This document shows positions 18,437-30,696 of a stretch of 64,000 nt of DNA, piece by piece. The notes beneath the pieces were generated by a model. That model was not told the origin of the DNA and made no database searches. It saw only the letters and a list, made by a program, of their open reading frames with translations. Source of the stretch: Saprospiraceae bacterium (GTDB lineage Bacteria; Bacteroidota; Bacteroidia; Chitinophagales; Saprospiraceae); assembly GCA_020630955.1 (NCBI GenBank), contig JAHDIE010000005.1:91712-155711 (forward strand). The letters are read 5' to 3'. Within the stretch, counting starts at the first letter, position 1. Each line of letters opens with the position of its first letter. The translations under genes and the position numbers were made by a program.

Positions 18437-19801
18437 TTAATCACGAATGAGCCGATCTTTCCGAAAGCGAATTATATCTAAATTTCTATTTTCGAAATAA
18501 TCAATTTTATTGAAGTTTTCTAACCTATCAGTCTCAGATAATGATACTTTCTGGATATCAAAAGAAGTCTGGAGATATCTTGAATTGTCCTGATCCAATG
18601 TATGCTGGAAAGTTTTTCCATCTTTGATCAAGTTTGCACCAATGAACAACATCATATCATAGCCATCTAGCGCATCATCCTCGGCTAATGCATTAAATCT
18701 ATCAAAGTAATACTTCCGAAATGATTTGACCTTAGGATCATGTCTATCTACCCACTTTGCCCGTGTTACATGGATATCCAAGTTTTGAAAATAATCAAAT
18801 GAGATCTTTTCGGAGTCTATCATCACTGGCATTCCGTAAACCACTAAATCATTTGAACCTTTTTCTACTGCAAGCTTTCGTAGACAATCGTATAAAAAGG
18901 GTTCATCTTCACTAGACCATTGAGGAAATAAAAATACATTCTCTTTGTCCTCAATAAATAATTCATCATAGGTTGTTGCATCATTAATCAATGAATCAAC
19001 ATCAACTATGTATTCATTCAATGGGTTTTGACCTTTTGGTGTATTTAATAATGCGGCAGCAGATCTTTGAAAATAGTTAATTCTTCCACTGTCGGTTTTG
19101 GTATCTCTTCCGACCATCCAAATTTGATCAACATCATATTTTGATAAAGCGTGTTTTACCATTGCATCATAATATGCTGTTTGATTTGGTCTTAACTGAA
19201 TATGATAAGGGTTATCTTTCGCTATTTTCGATGATGCTTGCCATGGAGAAACATTGACAATTTCGTTTTTCTTACAAAATAAAGCTGTTTCTTTCAATTG
19301 ATCTCTACTGTAAGGTCCAATAATTAAATCAAAATCTTTTAGCTGATTTAACTTTGGATTTAAATTTCCTACGCCTGAATCAATAATTTTGACAGTAAAG
19401 TTTGCTCCTTCTCTTTCAAGTTCTTCAAGGGCCAATTTTACGCCATTGTAATAATTTGCAAATCTATTTTCTTTACTTCCAAATCTTTCAAATTGTGACG
19501 GCTCATAACGATTGCTTTCAAATGGAATGAGAATTGCTAATTTATAATTGGTTTTAAATTCAGCAGATTGTTCCACTACAATAGCATCTGCATTATCAAG
19601 CACAGATTCAGTCCACCTTATGGTATCAACTTTGGACTTAGGTCCAGGTCTGGTTGGCTGGGATGTTGAGGGTCGTGTTTTCGGTGTATCTGAAATCTTC
19701 TTCTTTGTCTTACAAGAAGTAAATGATAAAATACTTATCAAAAAAATTACAAATATTTTATTCCCACTCAATGGTTGAAGGAGGTTTCGTACTGATATCA
19801 T
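18437..19801 (-). CDS. Lipoprotein with type I periplasmic-binding fold
   Basis: 454 residues from the ATG at 19801 (a TTG two codons earlier is the alternative). The signal region [17 protein letters not shown] puts the lipid-modified Cys at residue 30. A Pro/Ser/Thr-rich linker follows, then a Peripla_BP_6-like domain: [70 protein letters not shown] and [13 protein letters not shown]. The fold resembles amino-acid receptors and LpoA, an activator of peptidoglycan synthases. Related Bacteroidota proteins near guaA often carry LysM domains, as I recall; none is visible here. The start overlaps the end of guaA by about 44 bp, which is unusual. Ligand unknown. Confidence 0.72.
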   Translation of the reverse strand: MISVRNLLQPLSGNKIFVIFLISILSFTSCKTKKKISDTPKTRPSTSQPTRPGPKSKVDTIRWTESVLDNADAIVVEQSAEFKTNYKLAILIPFESNRYEPSQFERFGSKENRFANYYNGVKLALEELEREGANFTVKIIDSGVGNLNPKLNQLKDFDLIIGPYSRDQLKETALFCKKNEIVNVSPWQASSKIAKDNPYHIQLRPNQTAYYDAMVKHALSKYDVDQIWMVGRDTKTDSGRINYFQRSAAALLNTPKGQNPLNEYIVDVDSLINDATTYDELFIEDKENVFLFPQWSSEDEPFLYDCLRKLAVEKGSNDLVVYGMPVMIDSEKISFDYFQNLDIHVTRAKWVDRHDPKVKSFRKYYFDRFNALAEDDALDGYDMMLFIGANLIKDGKTFQHTLDQDNSRYLQTSFDIQKVSLSETDRLENFNKIDYFENRNLDIIRFRKDRLIRD

Positions 19802-21299
19802 AAACAACTCGGTTTATACCTTTTACTTTATTAATAATGTCATTAGAAATAACAGCCAGCAAACTATAGGGCAATTCAGCCCACTTTGCAGTCATACCAT
19901 CCTCTGAGACAACTGCTCTCAATGCACAGGTAAATTCATATGTTCTTTCATCACCCATTACACCAACGGATTTGACCGGTAACAATATTGCACCAGCTTG
20001 CCAAACCTTGTCATAATATCCCGAAGTTTTTAAATGATTAATAAAAATATGATCTGCTGCCTGTAATAATGTAACTCTTTCATGGCTTATTGGACCTAAT
20101 ATTCTAATAGATAATCCTGGCCCAGGGAACGGATGTCTTCCGATAAGATCTTTTTTAATCCCCAATGCATTGCCCACTCTTCTAACTTCGTCTTTAAATA
20201 ACATACGAAGAGGTTCTACAATTTCCAAATTGAGCAAGTCGGGTAATCCTCCGACATTATGGTGTGATTTTATGGTTACGGAAGGCCCTACAACTGAAAG
20301 CGATTCGATCACATCAGGATAAATGGTTCCTTGGGCTAAATATTTTACATCCTTGAGTTTCTTTGCCTCGCGCTCAAAAACTTCAATAAAAACCCTTCCT
20401 ATTGTCTTTCTTTTTTTCTCTGGATCAGAAACTCCATTTAATTCAGATAAAAATTCTTCGCTAGCATCTACAGGTATTAAGTTAAGATCCATATTTTGAT
20501 AGGAATCTATCACTTCCGTAAATTCGTTTTTACGCAGTAAACCATTATTTAGAAAAATACAATAAAGATTTGCACCTATAGCCTTTTGCAATAATGTTGC
20601 CGCGACAGTTGAATCAACTCCGCCAGACAATCCGATAATAACTTTATTATCCCCTATTTTATCTTTTAATTCTGCAACTGTTTTATCGATGAAAGATTGA
20701 GACCCCCAATCTTGTCGACATTGACAAATATCTATTACGAAATTTCTAAGGATTTTTTTTCCATCAATACTGTGGGTAACTTCGGGATGAAACTGAACAC
20801 CCAAAACTGGCTGATCAAATTGGCCTTGTTTACCTTGAAAAGCTGCAACAGGTATAGTGCTTGTACTAGCAACAATATCAAAGTTTGGGGCTGGCGAGAC
20901 TATGCTATCTGCATGGGACATCCAAATCTGTGACTCTGCAGATACATCCTTTAATAAAGCGGATGCATTCGATATTTTTAAATGAGCAGGTCCGTATTCT
21001 CGTTTGTCAGAACTTGCAACAATGCCTCCAAAATAATCTGTTAGGTACTGAGCTCCGTAGCATATTCCTAGAATAGGTTTTTTGTTAACTATTGCTTTCA
21101 AATTAGGATGCAGGGCATTTTCTGCTGTTACTGAAAATGGGCTTCCAGACAGGATGACACCCTTCAAATTTTCATCTTCTAAGTTTGGTAGCTTATTATA
21201 TGGGATGATCTCTGCATAAACATCCAATTCTCTAATCCTTCTTGCTATGAGTTGTGTATATTGAGATCCAAAATCTAAAATGGAGATGTAATTTACCAT
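19758..21299 (-). CDS. guaA: GMP synthase (glutamine-hydrolysing)
   Basis: The ATG at 21299 gives [20 protein letters not shown], the usual start; the longer frame would need a TTG at 21326. 513 residues. The glutaminase domain has the nucleophile in GICYGAQY and the His/Glu pair in [11 protein letters not shown]. The ATP pyrophosphatase loop is [12 protein letters not shown], and the C-terminal dimerisation domain ends KPPSTIEWE. It converts XMP to GMP with ATP and glutamine in the cytoplasm. The single-chain two-domain form is standard for bacteria. It is transcribed divergently from aroC across 111 bp. Confidence 0.97.
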   Translation of the reverse strand: MVNYISILDFGSQYTQLIARRIRELDVYAEIIPYNKLPNLEDENLKGVILSGSPFSVTAENALHPNLKAIVNKKPILGICYGAQYLTDYFGGIVASSDKREYGPAHLKISNASALLKDVSAESQIWMSHADSIVSPAPNFDIVASTSTIPVAAFQGKQGQFDQPVLGVQFHPEVTHSIDGKKILRNFVIDICQCRQDWGSQSFIDKTVAELKDKIGDNKVIIGLSGGVDSTVAATLLQKAIGANLYCIFLNNGLLRKNEFTEVIDSYQNMDLNLIPVDASEEFLSELNGVSDPEKKRKTIGRVFIEVFEREAKKLKDVKYLAQGTIYPDVIESLSVVGPSVTIKSHHNVGGLPDLLNLEIVEPLRMLFKDEVRRVGNALGIKKDLIGRHPFPGPGLSIRILGPISHERVTLLQAADHIFINHLKTSGYYDKVWQAGAILLPVKSVGVMGDERTYEFTCALRAVVSEDGMTAKWAELPYSLLAVISNDIINKVKGINRVVYDISTKPPSTIEWE

Positions 21300-21398
21300 G
21301 GCTGTAAAATTAAAATATTTTCTCAAGTGTTAGCTCCTATCAGCAAAAAACTGTCGAAGAGAACTAATATTTAGCTTTATTGGCTGTTTTTTATTGAA

Positions 21399-21406
21399 TA
21401 CCTTTG
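21399..21406 (+). promoter_or_regulatory. Bacteroidota -7 promoter element for aroC (TACCTTTG)
   Basis: Matches the TAnnTTTG consensus of Bacteroidota sigma-ABfr promoters. A TTG at 21380-21382 could serve as the -33 element with a short 16-base spacer. The octamer ends five bases before the aroC ATG, predicting a start of transcription at or next to the ATG. The same spacing is seen before the trp leader peptide. Confidence 0.5.
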
Positions 21407-21410
21407 TAAC

Positions 21411-22490
21411 ATGGGAAATAACAGCTTTGGGGAAATATTTAAAATCACCACTTTTGGAGAATCACATGGAACCGCATTAGGTGTAGTTATAGACGGTTGC
21501 CCTGCTGGTTTGGAAATTGATCTGGAATTCATTAATGATGAACTTGGAAGAAGAAGACCTGGCCAATCTTCAATTGTTACCCAAAGAAAAGAACCAGACC
21601 AGGCTTTAATCTTGTCAGGAGTCTTTGAAGGTAAAAGTATAGGAACTCCAATCGCTATACTGATAGAAAACAAAAACCAAAAGTCTAAAGATTACAGTCA
21701 TATTGCCTCAAAATTTCGCCCTTCTCATGCAGACTACACTTATCATTCTAAATTTGGAATTCGAGACTTTAGAGGTGGAGGAAGATCTTCAGCAAGAGAA
21801 ACTGTTGCTAGAGTTGCAGCTGGCGCCATTGCAAAGTTGCTTCTTAAAAAATGGAAGGTCTTTATAACTGCCTATGTTTCAAGTGTTGGTGAAGTAAAAT
21901 GGGAAGGTGTATTGGATGAAATCAATAAAAAGAATATTGAAAAAAATCCTGTTAGGTGCCCTGATCTACCTACAGCGTCTAAAATGGAAGAACTTATAAA
22001 ATTTGTCAGGAAAAAGGGAGATACCATCGGCGGAATAGTTACTTGTATTGTCGAAAATGTACCAGTAGGAATCGGAGAACCTGTTTTTAACAAACTTCAT
22101 GCGGATTTAGCCAAAGCAATGATGGGAATCAATGCAGCTAAGGGTTTTGAATATGGCTCTGGGTTTGCTGGGACAAAAATGCTTGGCTCAGAACACAATG
22201 ATCCTTTTGTGATAAAAGATAATCAAGTAATTACAAGTAGCAATCATTCGGGTGGTATCCAGGGCGGAATTTCAAACGGTATGCCCATATATTTCAATAT
22301 AGCTTTTAAACCTGTGGCTACCATAATGCAAAATCAGGAGTCATTAAATGAAAACTTTGAGAATGTAAATGTAGAGGGAAAAGGAAGACATGATCCTTGT
22401 GTGTTACCACGAGCAGTGCCCATAGTAGAAGCAATGACTTCTTTGGTCATCGTCGATCATATATTACGAAATAAAAGTTCTAAACTTTAA
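21411..22490 (+). CDS. aroC: Chorismate synthase
   Basis: 359 residues. Signature segments: [15 protein letters not shown] near the N-terminus, [16 protein letters not shown] around residue 125, [15 protein letters not shown] and [18 protein letters not shown] near the C-terminus. The enzyme uses reduced FMN to remove phosphate from 5-enolpyruvylshikimate 3-phosphate, giving chorismate, the substrate of TrpE/TrpG encoded later in this window. The gene stands alone. It converges with tamB, the two stop codons sharing TTAA at 22487-22490. Confidence 0.97.
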   Translation: MGNNSFGEIFKITTFGESHGTALGVVIDGCPAGLEIDLEFINDELGRRRPGQSSIVTQRKEPDQALILSGVFEGKSIGTPIAILIENKNQKSKDYSHIASKFRPSHADYTYHSKFGIRDFRGGGRSSARETVARVAAGAIAKLLLKKWKVFITAYVSSVGEVKWEGVLDEINKKNIEKNPVRCPDLPTASKMEELIKFVRKKGDTIGGIVTCIVENVPVGIGEPVFNKLHADLAKAMMGINAAKGFEYGSGFAGTKMLGSEHNDPFVIKDNQVITSSNHSGGIQGGISNGMPIYFNIAFKPVATIMQNQESLNENFENVNVEGKGRHDPCVLPRAVPIVEAMTSLVIVDHILRNKSSKL

Positions 22491-25400
22491 TTATTTTTCT
22501 TTCTGCCAGAATTAAAATCAGTTTGAATTTCTTCTTTAAATATTTCTCTTAACTCCGCCAAGGTTCCAAATTCACGACTGTAGCGAATACCAGCACCGAA
22601 TTCATATTCAGTACCTTCTAGAACAATATTGTAATCATTTTTGGTATAAACTCTGGCTTTAAGTCTCCTATCGGCTGTTATAGCATACTCAACTTTTATA
22701 TCATAATATTGGCCATTTACTCGAGTGGTAATATCTCCACCTCTAACATAACTTGTACCTAAATCTGCAGTAATTCGATCATTTTTAAATTGAGGCTTAA
22801 AAACTACCTCAATCTCATCAGGAGCAATTCCTCCTGAACTATCTTCTGCAAGAATTCCAGTATTTTTTGAAAATCCTATATCAAAGTCAAAACCAGAAAG
22901 CAAATTGTTATCAATCAAAGCCTCTTCAAATAATCCAGACAATAAATATGAAAGTTGATTTGAAACGAATTCACTCAAGGTATTATAGCCAGATTGGGCA
23001 ATATTATCAGAGCTAAGAGATGCATAAGGATTATCCGTAGGTAAAAAGGTTCCAAATATCAACAAACCCGCAACTTGATCATTCAATCCATTCGGATTGG
23101 TTCTCAAAACCCTCATTTTATTATCAGCATAAGATTTCAGTTCACCTTGAAGTTCTGGAAAGCTTAAATCGAAATTAATGTCTGGTGTGAACAATGTTCC
23201 ACCAATTACCAAACTCAAAAGCACATCCGTTTTTCTTTGTGCTTCTTGTTCCAAATCTGAATCAATTCCAATATACTCGCTTAAAAAAAGATCCGTCGAA
23301 GTTCTTAAACCGGTGTACTCTGCATTGATATTAATGGCTGCATTTAGTGGATCACCAGTCCATGTAATGGTTCCTCCACGTTGAACTTGAAAAGGCTTAG
23401 CAACAATTCCAAGTGCCGTAAATAAATATTTGCCCGATTCTACAATGTACTGTCCAAATATATCGAATGTTCCGGTCCGATCTGAAATAATCTTAAGGTT
23501 ACCTGTGCCTCGACCTGTAATGATGTCATTTAATTGTTCATTAAAAATAATGTTGACTTCTGCTTCAGGAGTTACAGACAAATTGATTTCAATATTAGCT
23601 CCTGAAAGCAACTCCTCTGCATTTATTTTTGTATCTGGCTCTATTTCAAATAATTGCCCTTTTTCTGTAAATTGAATAAAACTTTCATCATATCCATCAA
23701 CGGATGAAACAACAGGTATATTGAGGTAGCTACCACGTTTGGTTGTTGCATTCACAATAATATTAGCAAGCTCAAATGGTCCAGAAAAGTTAACTGATGC
23801 CTGCCCTATTCCTGTTCCATAATAAGCTGGATTATCACGCTTGTCTGTGTCTAACAGAAGAAAGTTATCAGAACTAATATTGAGATCCATTTTCATGTCT
23901 GTAAGAAAAGAATGATATAAACCTCCTCTTAAAATTGCCTCGTTACCAATTCTATCGGTAATAATGCCTCCTGTAACATCTATCACTTTCTCATTAATCC
24001 GAACTTCTTGATCATCAAAAAACACCTTATTCCCTAAATAATCTACTCTTACAGCCCCATCATTCATAATAGCCCTCCCATTTAAATTTGGTGTTGGAAG
24101 TTTTCCCTTAATCTGGCATTCTAAATCAAAGTGACCTTCGGTTTCAGAAATCCCCTCAAGAATGATATATTCGAAAAAGTCTAATTGAAAATTGTCTGCT
24201 GTCAAAATTCCTTCTACGTTCTTCGATTCAGGATTAATTGTAGCATCCAGTACGATCATTTGATCATCTGAATCTCTTATTAGGTTTAAATCTACTTTTA
24301 ATTCATTCTTGTTTATGTTTTCTACCAATAGATTTAATTCACCAAAAGAATCATTATTGAATAATAATTCAGGCATAACAAAACTTCCTTGGATACTCGG
24401 TTTTTCAAATATGTTTTGTATTTGAAAATTTATAAAAGTAGCACCTCCAAATAGAAATTTTTCATTATCAATGAATGGATTTATAAGCGAAATATCAATA
24501 TTGCTAACATGAAATACCAAATCTTTATTTTGCCTACTTGAGATTTCTAACCTTCTTTCTCCGTCTGATAGATTAAAATTATTGACATACAAATACTTAT
24601 CTCCAAAGATTATTTCATTGTCTTTTTCAAAGGTCCAATCTGTGCCTAACATTTCCCATGAATTCTCCTTGACATGAATGATCAATTTCTCATCCGCTGG
24701 CTTTGCATCCAAGGTCACGTTAAACCTCCCTAAGGTATCTAATAGATCACCCGAATCCAAAGAAATGAACAAGATTGACTCATTATCCAAAGAGGCATCC
24801 AGATCAACTTGACTATAGCTGTTCCCTAAAATTATCAATTCTGCAAAATCCAACTGAAGTCCAGATTTATTTTTAAAGTTAAAAAAACTCATTTCGGTTT
24901 CTTTAATTGCATGATCTTCATACATCAAACTATCCAAGGTGGAGGCAATCTGAAGTTTTTGAAGTTTTGTATCGGCAACACCTCTTGCTACCAGTCCATT
25001 AACAGACAAATGAGGTTGTCCCAAAAATGTAAATAAGGCTTGACTTTCAATAATCTGTAGATCAAAAGTAAAATTCTGATTATTGATATTTTCTATTTGT
25101 TTTAATCCTAAATAGTCAGACCAAATGGGATGAGCATTGAAAATTAAACTTTGTAGATCATTGCCAATGGATTGAAAATTTATTTCTCCATTAGCATATA
25201 AATTCACCAAATCAGATTCTAGATTCACTACTCGACTACCATCTTTATTTGGTGCGGAAAGAAGATAAACACTATCTAGCTCAGTTTTCCGACCGTTCAA
25301 TTCTAACACCAATTCTCTAACAAGTGCTTCGCCATCAAAATCATCAATATTCCTTCCATTTAAACTTAAATCCAAATTACCAGACATCACTAATGAGTCT

Positions 25401-27337
25401 TCTGATAAATTCAAGTTCTTTAAGTCCAACTTATTGACATTAGCAATAAAATCTCCATTGATAATATCTTCTTCAATAATAACGCTCCCGTCAAAATCCA
25501 AATCAGCATACTCATCTCTAAGCTCGAAGAAGCCGTCAAATTGGTTTTTTTCTAAAACACCATTTAATATTAAGTCTTCATACTGATGCCCTCTATAACT
25601 AAAGGAATTAAGTGTTGCATCGAGGTCGGCTTTGGCGTTATTCAACACCAATCCTGATCCATTTCTTACATTTGCTTTTAGATTAACAATATCCAAATCA
25701 GCATTTCCACTCCATTCCTTTAAATTAAAATCTATCAATTCTAAAGTCCCACTATACTTTGCACGATCTCGCCCTTCTGTCAAATTTAATTGCATGTCAG
25801 ATTTAGCCTGTCCCAATGCGGTTGAAATATTTCCAAATGCAACGAAATTGTAAAGGAAGCCATCAAATTGTCCATTAAATTGAATATCCTTAAGTTTGTA
25901 GAAATTTTCAGGAGGCCTAAAATTTGGAATAACCTTCGCCAAATTTGACATTGATGTCATTAATTGTTCTACCTCGATATTGATTAAGGCAGCATTTGGA
26001 TCCGTAATATTTCTGACCCTGACTCTACCATCAAAATATATTTTATCTCCAATTTTAAGATTAAGATTATTGGTACTAAAATTATTTACCCTTCCTTTTA
26101 ATTGACCATCCAACTGGATAGTTTCATCTTGGTTATTTATAATAATTGGAGAGTTTGCCAGACCTGGAATCAAGTAATTAATTTCATCAATTGAAAAGTT
26201 TGATTTTTTAAATTCAATATCCATAAATACTTTATCCGAAAAATTCTCAAAGTCTTTAATCGATCTGAACTTTAATTTATTATTTGTTCGAAGTATGGTT
26301 TTTGGAGTCTTCAATTGGAAATTTTCGAGAATAACAGACCTATCATTTATCTCTAGATTATCAAAAGAAGTATTTTCAATTTCTATTTTTTGGTCCAGGA
26401 CAGCGGACAGTGAGTTCAATACCGCATTAATCTTTGTTGCTTCTGTGACTAGAATTTCTTGAGCCTCCAAATGGAAGTTTTCTAAACTTAAATTATTGTA
26501 GTCAATTTCATTACGACCTGAAATTTTGTCCTCATTGTTTGTGACCACCTTGCCATCTCTTAGTTTTAAGTGATTGATGGCTATCTTTGGAAATGTACTT
26601 TTTCTTTGATTATGATGGGGATCAAATTCTTGAAGATTTTCTTCAACAAGCTTATCTAATTTGTCTCCAGTAACAGTATACTCAAAGCTAGGATTTACTA
26701 AATGGACTTCTTTTATAAAGAAATGCATTGAATCAAGATTAATAGTATCGATTATTATTTTACCAGATTTCAAGTGAGCAAGCTGTTCTCTTCTTGCAGA
26801 CTTATCCTTATATCTGAAGTTCTCAAATTCAATTGAGTTAATTTCTAAAAGAAATGATTTTTGATCTTGATCTGTTTCGCCCTCATTAATGGTGTTTTGA
26901 TTGGAGCTATTTAATTTTTCAAATAATGATTTCCAATTTGATTGAATAGCATTATCTGATTCTTCTACATTTATATAAATATCTTTTAAGAAAATATCGC
27001 TTAGGTATAATTCGCTACGCAAAACACTCATTAAATTGTTTGATAGAGAAGAACTAATTTGACCACCAGAAAACAATGTATCCCCATTAATATCAACTCC
27101 AGATACATCCCAAACTTTAACTCCTCTTCTAATACTTAAAGAAACACTATCTACCTTTATATTTATATCGAGTCTCTCAGAGAATTTTTCAGAGACATAA
27201 TCGACGGCCCAGTTCTGAAATCCCGGTCGGGAGATAGTAAATGATAAAATTATAAACAGAAAAGCAATAAGAACAAAGGTCCAATAAAGGAACCTTAGTA
27301 ATTTAGGTACTCTTATTATTTTCTCTTCGTTCGCCAA
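22487..27337 (-). CDS. tamB: TamB-like translocation/assembly module protein (DUF490)
   Basis: 1616 residues. An N-terminal membrane anchor (about residues 14-36, [20 protein letters not shown]) is followed by an AsmA-like start ([20 protein letters not shown]), a very long beta-rich taco-shaped region, and a C-terminal DUF490 domain ([53 protein letters not shown]). Family members bridge inner and outer membranes and help lipid transport and outer-membrane protein insertion. The start is TTG at 27335-27337; no in-frame ATG lies before the upstream stop. A BamA-type partner (TamA) is not in the window. Confidence 0.9.
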   Translation of the reverse strand: MANEEKIIRVPKLLRFLYWTFVLIAFLFIILSFTISRPGFQNWAVDYVSEKFSERLDINIKVDSVSLSIRRGVKVWDVSGVDINGDTLFSGGQISSSLSNNLMSVLRSELYLSDIFLKDIYINVEESDNAIQSNWKSLFEKLNSSNQNTINEGETDQDQKSFLLEINSIEFENFRYKDKSARREQLAHLKSGKIIIDTINLDSMHFFIKEVHLVNPSFEYTVTGDKLDKLVEENLQEFDPHHNQRKSTFPKIAINHLKLRDGKVVTNNEDKISGRNEIDYNNLSLENFHLEAQEILVTEATKINAVLNSLSAVLDQKIEIENTSFDNLEINDRSVILENFQLKTPKTILRTNNKLKFRSIKDFENFSDKVFMDIEFKKSNFSIDEINYLIPGLANSPIIINNQDETIQLDGQLKGRVNNFSTNNLNLKIGDKIYFDGRVRVRNITDPNAALINIEVEQLMTSMSNLAKVIPNFRPPENFYKLKDIQFNGQFDGFLYNFVAFGNISTALGQAKSDMQLNLTEGRDRAKYSGTLELIDFNLKEWSGNADLDIVNLKANVRNGSGLVLNNAKADLDATLNSFSYRGHQYEDLILNGVLEKNQFDGFFELRDEYADLDFDGSVIIEEDIINGDFIANVNKLDLKNLNLSEDSLVMSGNLDLSLNGRNIDDFDGEALVRELVLELNGRKTELDSVYLLSAPNKDGSRVVNLESDLVNLYANGEINFQSIGNDLQSLIFNAHPIWSDYLGLKQIENINNQNFTFDLQIIESQALFTFLGQPHLSVNGLVARGVADTKLQKLQIASTLDSLMYEDHAIKETEMSFFNFKNKSGLQLDFAELIILGNSYSQVDLDASLDNESILFISLDSGDLLDTLGRFNVTLDAKPADEKLIIHVKENSWEMLGTDWTFEKDNEIIFGDKYLYVNNFNLSDGERRLEISSRQNKDLVFHVSNIDISLINPFIDNEKFLFGGATFINFQIQNIFEKPSIQGSFVMPELLFNNDSFGELNLLVENINKNELKVDLNLIRDSDDQMIVLDATINPESKNVEGILTADNFQLDFFEYIILEGISETEGHFDLECQIKGKLPTPNLNGRAIMNDGAVRVDYLGNKVFFDDQEVRINEKVIDVTGGIITDRIGNEAILRGGLYHSFLTDMKMDLNISSDNFLLLDTDKRDNPAYYGTGIGQASVNFSGPFELANIIVNATTKRGSYLNIPVVSSVDGYDESFIQFTEKGQLFEIEPDTKINAEELLSGANIEINLSVTPEAEVNIIFNEQLNDIITGRGTGNLKIISDRTGTFDIFGQYIVESGKYLFTALGIVAKPFQVQRGGTITWTGDPLNAAININAEYTGLRTSTDLFLSEYIGIDSDLEQEAQRKTDVLLSLVIGGTLFTPDINFDLSFPELQGELKSYADNKMRVLRTNPNGLNDQVAGLLIFGTFLPTDNPYASLSSDNIAQSGYNTLSEFVSNQLSYLLSGLFEEALIDNNLLSGFDFDIGFSKNTGILAEDSSGGIAPDEIEVVFKPQFKNDRITADLGTSYVRGGDITTRVNGQYYDIKVEYAITADRRLKARVYTKNDYNIVLEGTEYEFGAGIRYSREFGTLAELREIFKEEIQTDFNSGRKKNN

Positions 27338-27412
27338 TTTTAGATTTAAGTCTAGCTATCTAACTGTTCAAAGGTCGTAAACAATCGTCAAACACCAATA
27401 TTTAACGCTTTA

Positions 27413-28222
27413 TTAATTATTTAAAAGATTATAAAGACAAATTGCTTGTTTGGCTTCCTTAACATCATGGACACGTAATATTTTAGCACCTTTTTGCAGT
27501 GCCAAAAGATTTAGTGCAGTTGTTGCCGAAAGACTTTCTTCTGGAATTATGTTTAACGGTTTATAAATCATAGACTTCCTACTAATTCCAGCTAAGATTG
27601 GAAGATCTAGAATCGTGAAAACCTCTAAGCTGCTTAGCAACTTATAGTTATGTTCTATCGATTTTCCAAATCCAAACCCAGGATCTATAACTACCTTATT
27701 AATTTTCATCTGGTTAAGAAATGCAACTTTGGTCTTTAAAAATTTAAGCACATCGAGACAAACATCATCATACATTGGATTTTCCTGCATTATATTTGGA
27801 AGTTTTTGCATATGCATTAAGCAATAATAAGCATTATACTTAGCAATTACATCAAGCAATGCATTATCAATCTGAGCTGCACTGATATCATTGATCATAT
27901 TTGCTCCATTGAATAAGCAAGCTTCTGCAACAAGTGAATGGACTGTATCTATGCTTAGAAATGCATTTGGGTAATTTTCCCGGAAAAATTTAACATAAGG
28001 AAGAATTTTAGTTAACTCTTCATTTGCATTACTTATCAAGGAACCCGGCCTGGAGGACATGGCACCTAAGTCAATGATATCGGCACCTTCATCCAACATC
28101 TGAGAAACTTTTTGATCAAATAAATCTATCTTCTGAACTCTGGAGTCTGGAAAAAATGAGTCCTCATTAAGATTTATTACAGCCATAACCTTTGGCTCGG
28201 AAAAGCAAATAAACTTATTCAT
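27413..28222 (-). CDS. folP: Dihydropteroate synthase
   Basis: 269 residues. Motifs in order: KVMAVINLNEDSFFPDSRV (usually NVTPDSFSDGG), EGADIIDLGAMSSRPGS, FLSIDTVHSLVAEACLFNGA, MINDISA, YCLMHMQ, KVVIDPGFGFGKSIEHNY, LPILAGISRKSMI and ILRVHDVKEAKQA. These build the TIM barrel that joins p-aminobenzoate to dihydropterin pyrophosphate in folate synthesis. The NEDSF variation in the first loop is mild, and the core pterin-binding residues (Asp, Asn, Lys/Arg-His) appear intact. Same strand as tamB, 75 bp upstream of it; divergent from the M23 peptidase gene. Confidence 0.93.
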   Translation of the reverse strand: MNKFICFSEPKVMAVINLNEDSFFPDSRVQKIDLFDQKVSQMLDEGADIIDLGAMSSRPGSLISNANEELTKILPYVKFFRENYPNAFLSIDTVHSLVAEACLFNGANMINDISAAQIDNALLDVIAKYNAYYCLMHMQKLPNIMQENPMYDDVCLDVLKFLKTKVAFLNQMKINKVVIDPGFGFGKSIEHNYKLLSSLEVFTILDLPILAGISRKSMIYKPLNIIPEESLSATTALNLLALQKGAKILRVHDVKEAKQAICLYNLLNN

Positions 28223-28354
28223 TGCGGAAATGTAAGGAATTTTTCATATATGTAAATTACTAGAAAATCAATAACTATTTAAGCTAGTATCGCATGATAT
28301 TTGTTATCTTAGAGGCAAAGGATTTTGTATTACTAATCGACGAGAAGACATAAA

Positions 28355-29635
28355 GTGAGAAGCAAAAATAATTATCTACTTGATATTACTATAGTAGTTC
28401 TTTCAGGCATTATCGCCTCTGTCACATTATCAAGTTTCAATTCAGATCATTCTACCCTGGTAAATTATTCCACTGAGACAACACAAAAAATAACTGACAA
28501 GTTTGGTTTTGAGACCGAGAAATATCATTTCGACAGTTATCAAATTGAACAGAACATGTATTTGAGTGATGTTCTATTGTATGAAGGAATTGATTTCAAG
28601 CAAATTGTAGAAATTGAAAATAATTCTAAAGACATATTTAGTCTTAGAAATTTTAAAGCAGGCAAAGAATTTACTTTGGTCAGAAATGATGAGTGTGAAT
28701 CTCCAATTTGCATGATCTATGAGCCAGATCATTACACCTATATTCAATATTTTTTCAATGAAAAATCAACCATTCAAAAGGTCAATAAACCAAAGGAAGT
28801 TTGTTTGGAAAGCGCATCAGGAATCATTGAAGGGTCTTTATGGGATGCAATGATTTCTAATGATTTGTCACCGGCTTTAATTGATAAAATGGAAGATGCA
28901 TTATCCAGTGCTGTTGACTTTTATCACACCAAAAAAGGAGATAAATTTTACCTTTTGTTCGAAGAAATATATGTGGATGGTAAAAAAGTTGGAGTTGGAG
29001 ATGTTCTTGGGGCTAGTTATGAAGATCAAAGGGGAAAACACTTCGCCGTATACTATGAAAATGAAAAATATGGTGGACATTACGATTTAGAAGGTCATCC
29101 CACAAAAAGTCAATTTTTAAGAGCCCCTGTTAAATATAGCAGAATCTCATCCAGATATAATCTAGCTAGATTTCATCCCATTAAGAAAAGAACAATACCT
29201 CATCTAGGTACTGATTACGCAGCACCTCATGGTACACCTATTTTTGCCGTGGCTGATGGTTTTGTTGAAAAGGCAAGTTATACTCGAAATAATGGGAAAT
29301 ACGTAAAGATTAAGCATGACAAAACTTATCAGAGCCAATATTTACATATGTCTGGTTTCGCAAAAGGAATCAAATCTGGTACTAAAGTTAAACAAGGACA
29401 AGTGATAGGGTATGTCGGAAAAACAGGACTTGCAACTGGTAATCATGTTTGTTTCAGGTTTTGGAAAAACGGTAGACAAATAAATCACCTAAGAGAGAAT
29501 TTCCCACCAGCTGATCCATTACCTGAAAACGAACTGGACTTATTCTTTCAGGCAAGAGATGACATTCTGGACATTTTATATGATATTCCTGAACCTCGTT
29601 CGATTTCAAATCAAGAGGTTCAAATAGCAGAATAG
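28355..29635 (+). CDS. M23 family peptidoglycan metallopeptidase with a His-to-Cys zinc ligand
   Basis: 426 residues from a GTG start. One membrane anchor (residues 10-27), a CsgF/OapA-like middle and a C-terminal LytM/M23 domain. Visible active-site residues are His283 and Asp287 (HLGTD), His331 (YLHMS) and His364 in GNHVCFRFWKNG, where the usual HLH reads HVC, so Cys366 replaces the third zinc-binding His. Cysteine can bind zinc, so activity may remain. I recall this HVC(Y/F)RFW form in other Bacteroidota. Expected to cut peptide cross-links of peptidoglycan in the periplasm during growth, like MepM. It abuts the histidine kinase stop codon without a gap. Confidence 0.88.
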   Translation: MRSKNNYLLDITIVVLSGIIASVTLSSFNSDHSTLVNYSTETTQKITDKFGFETEKYHFDSYQIEQNMYLSDVLLYEGIDFKQIVEIENNSKDIFSLRNFKAGKEFTLVRNDECESPICMIYEPDHYTYIQYFFNEKSTIQKVNKPKEVCLESASGIIEGSLWDAMISNDLSPALIDKMEDALSSAVDFYHTKKGDKFYLLFEEIYVDGKKVGVGDVLGASYEDQRGKHFAVYYENEKYGGHYDLEGHPTKSQFLRAPVKYSRISSRYNLARFHPIKKRTIPHLGTDYAAPHGTPIFAVADGFVEKASYTRNNGKYVKIKHDKTYQSQYLHMSGFAKGIKSGTKVKQGQVIGYVGKTGLATGNHVCFRFWKNGRQINHLRENFPPADPLPENELDLFFQARDDILDILYDIPEPRSISNQEVQIAE

Positions 29636-30694
29636 TTACACCTTTTCAAGACCAAATGAAAAGTTAGTGCCAACATTAGGTTGACTTCGGACATTGATAT
29701 TTTGATGGTGGGCTTCAATAATATGCTTAACAATCGACAAACCCAGACCAGATCCTCCTATAGCTTTTGAACGACTTGGATCAACTCTATAGAACCGGTC
29801 AAATAAATGTTTCAAGTGCTTTTGTTCAATTCCAATACCGTTATCCTCAACTTCAACTAAAACTGTTTCAGCAAGATTGTGAACATTAATATGAGTTGTG
29901 CCATTTGGTTTCCCATATTTAATAGAATTGGAAATAAGATTTACAAGAACCTGCCGTATCGCATTTTTATCAGCAAATACATTGGGTATCATCTCAGTTT
30001 CTTCTTCAACCACAATTTTTATTTCTTTTTTATCTGCCATTGCCTGTAGATCTTGCTTTACTTCTCTGGCTAATTGTAAGATATCAAATTTTGACATAAA
30101 CAACTGATGTTTATCAGATTCCAAAGAATTGATTAGTTCTAAATCCTCAACAATGGTTTGAAGGCGATCTATATTTTTTGCTGCTCTTTGGAGGTAATCG
30201 ATATTAATATTTTCATCAAATAGTCCCCCTTCTAATAAGGTATGGATATAACCTTGAATTGTAAATATTGGCGTTTTTAATTCATGAGAAATTGTACCAA
30301 CATATTGTTTTCTATATTCCTCTAATGATTTTAAGGATGAGATTTCTTTAGATGTGTTTTCTGCCCATTCTTTAACATGCCGATCAACATTATCTATTGA
30401 GGTATCCATACCACTCTTTGGCATTTTTGAATCTCCTTCTGGAATAATTTTACCTCCAATAATACTGTATATTAATTTGATCTTTCGAAAAATGTAGCTT
30501 TCTAAAATATAACTCACAAATAGAAATATAAATAGGGAACTTACAATTACAATAAGAATAATATAAAGTGCAAAATTTGAATCCGACTGATTAATTCCTA
30601 AGCTAAATAAGCCAATCAATAGAATTAGATTAAGTATTGCAATGATGGTTACAATGACTACAGTAATTTGCCTTAATGTTGCATTTTTAAACAT
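29636..30694 (-). CDS. Sensor histidine kinase, PhoR-like
   Basis: 352 residues. Two membrane helices (about 9-33 and 42-65) separated by only a few residues, so there is almost no periplasmic sensor. A linker leads to the HisKA domain with phospho-acceptor His137 in YVGTISHELKTPIFTIQGYI, then HATPase_c with NLISNSIKYG, DNGIGI, FDRFYRVDPSRSKAIGGSGL and GLGLSIVKHI. It autophosphorylates and passes the phosphate to the response regulator encoded 2 bp upstream on the same strand. With almost no outside loop, the signal is likely sensed in the membrane or by partner proteins. Confidence 0.93.
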   Translation of the reverse strand: MFKNATLRQITVVIVTIIAILNLILLIGLFSLGINQSDSNFALYIILIVIVSSLFIFLFVSYILESYIFRKIKLIYSIIGGKIIPEGDSKMPKSGMDTSIDNVDRHVKEWAENTSKEISSLKSLEEYRKQYVGTISHELKTPIFTIQGYIHTLLEGGLFDENINIDYLQRAAKNIDRLQTIVEDLELINSLESDKHQLFMSKFDILQLAREVKQDLQAMADKKEIKIVVEEETEMIPNVFADKNAIRQVLVNLISNSIKYGKPNGTTHINVHNLAETVLVEVEDNGIGIEQKHLKHLFDRFYRVDPSRSKAIGGSGLGLSIVKHIIEAHHQNINVRSQPNVGTNFSFGLEKV

Positions 30695-30696
30695 GC

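Noticed and set aside
21300..21326. Nine-residue N-terminal extension of GuaA from a TTG
   Set aside because: The ATG at 21299 gives the standard GuaA N-terminus; the extension has no family support.
28296..28303. GATATTTG before the M23 peptidase gene as a promoter
   Set aside because: One mismatch to the consensus, no clear -33 element, and such near matches are common in this AT-rich DNA.
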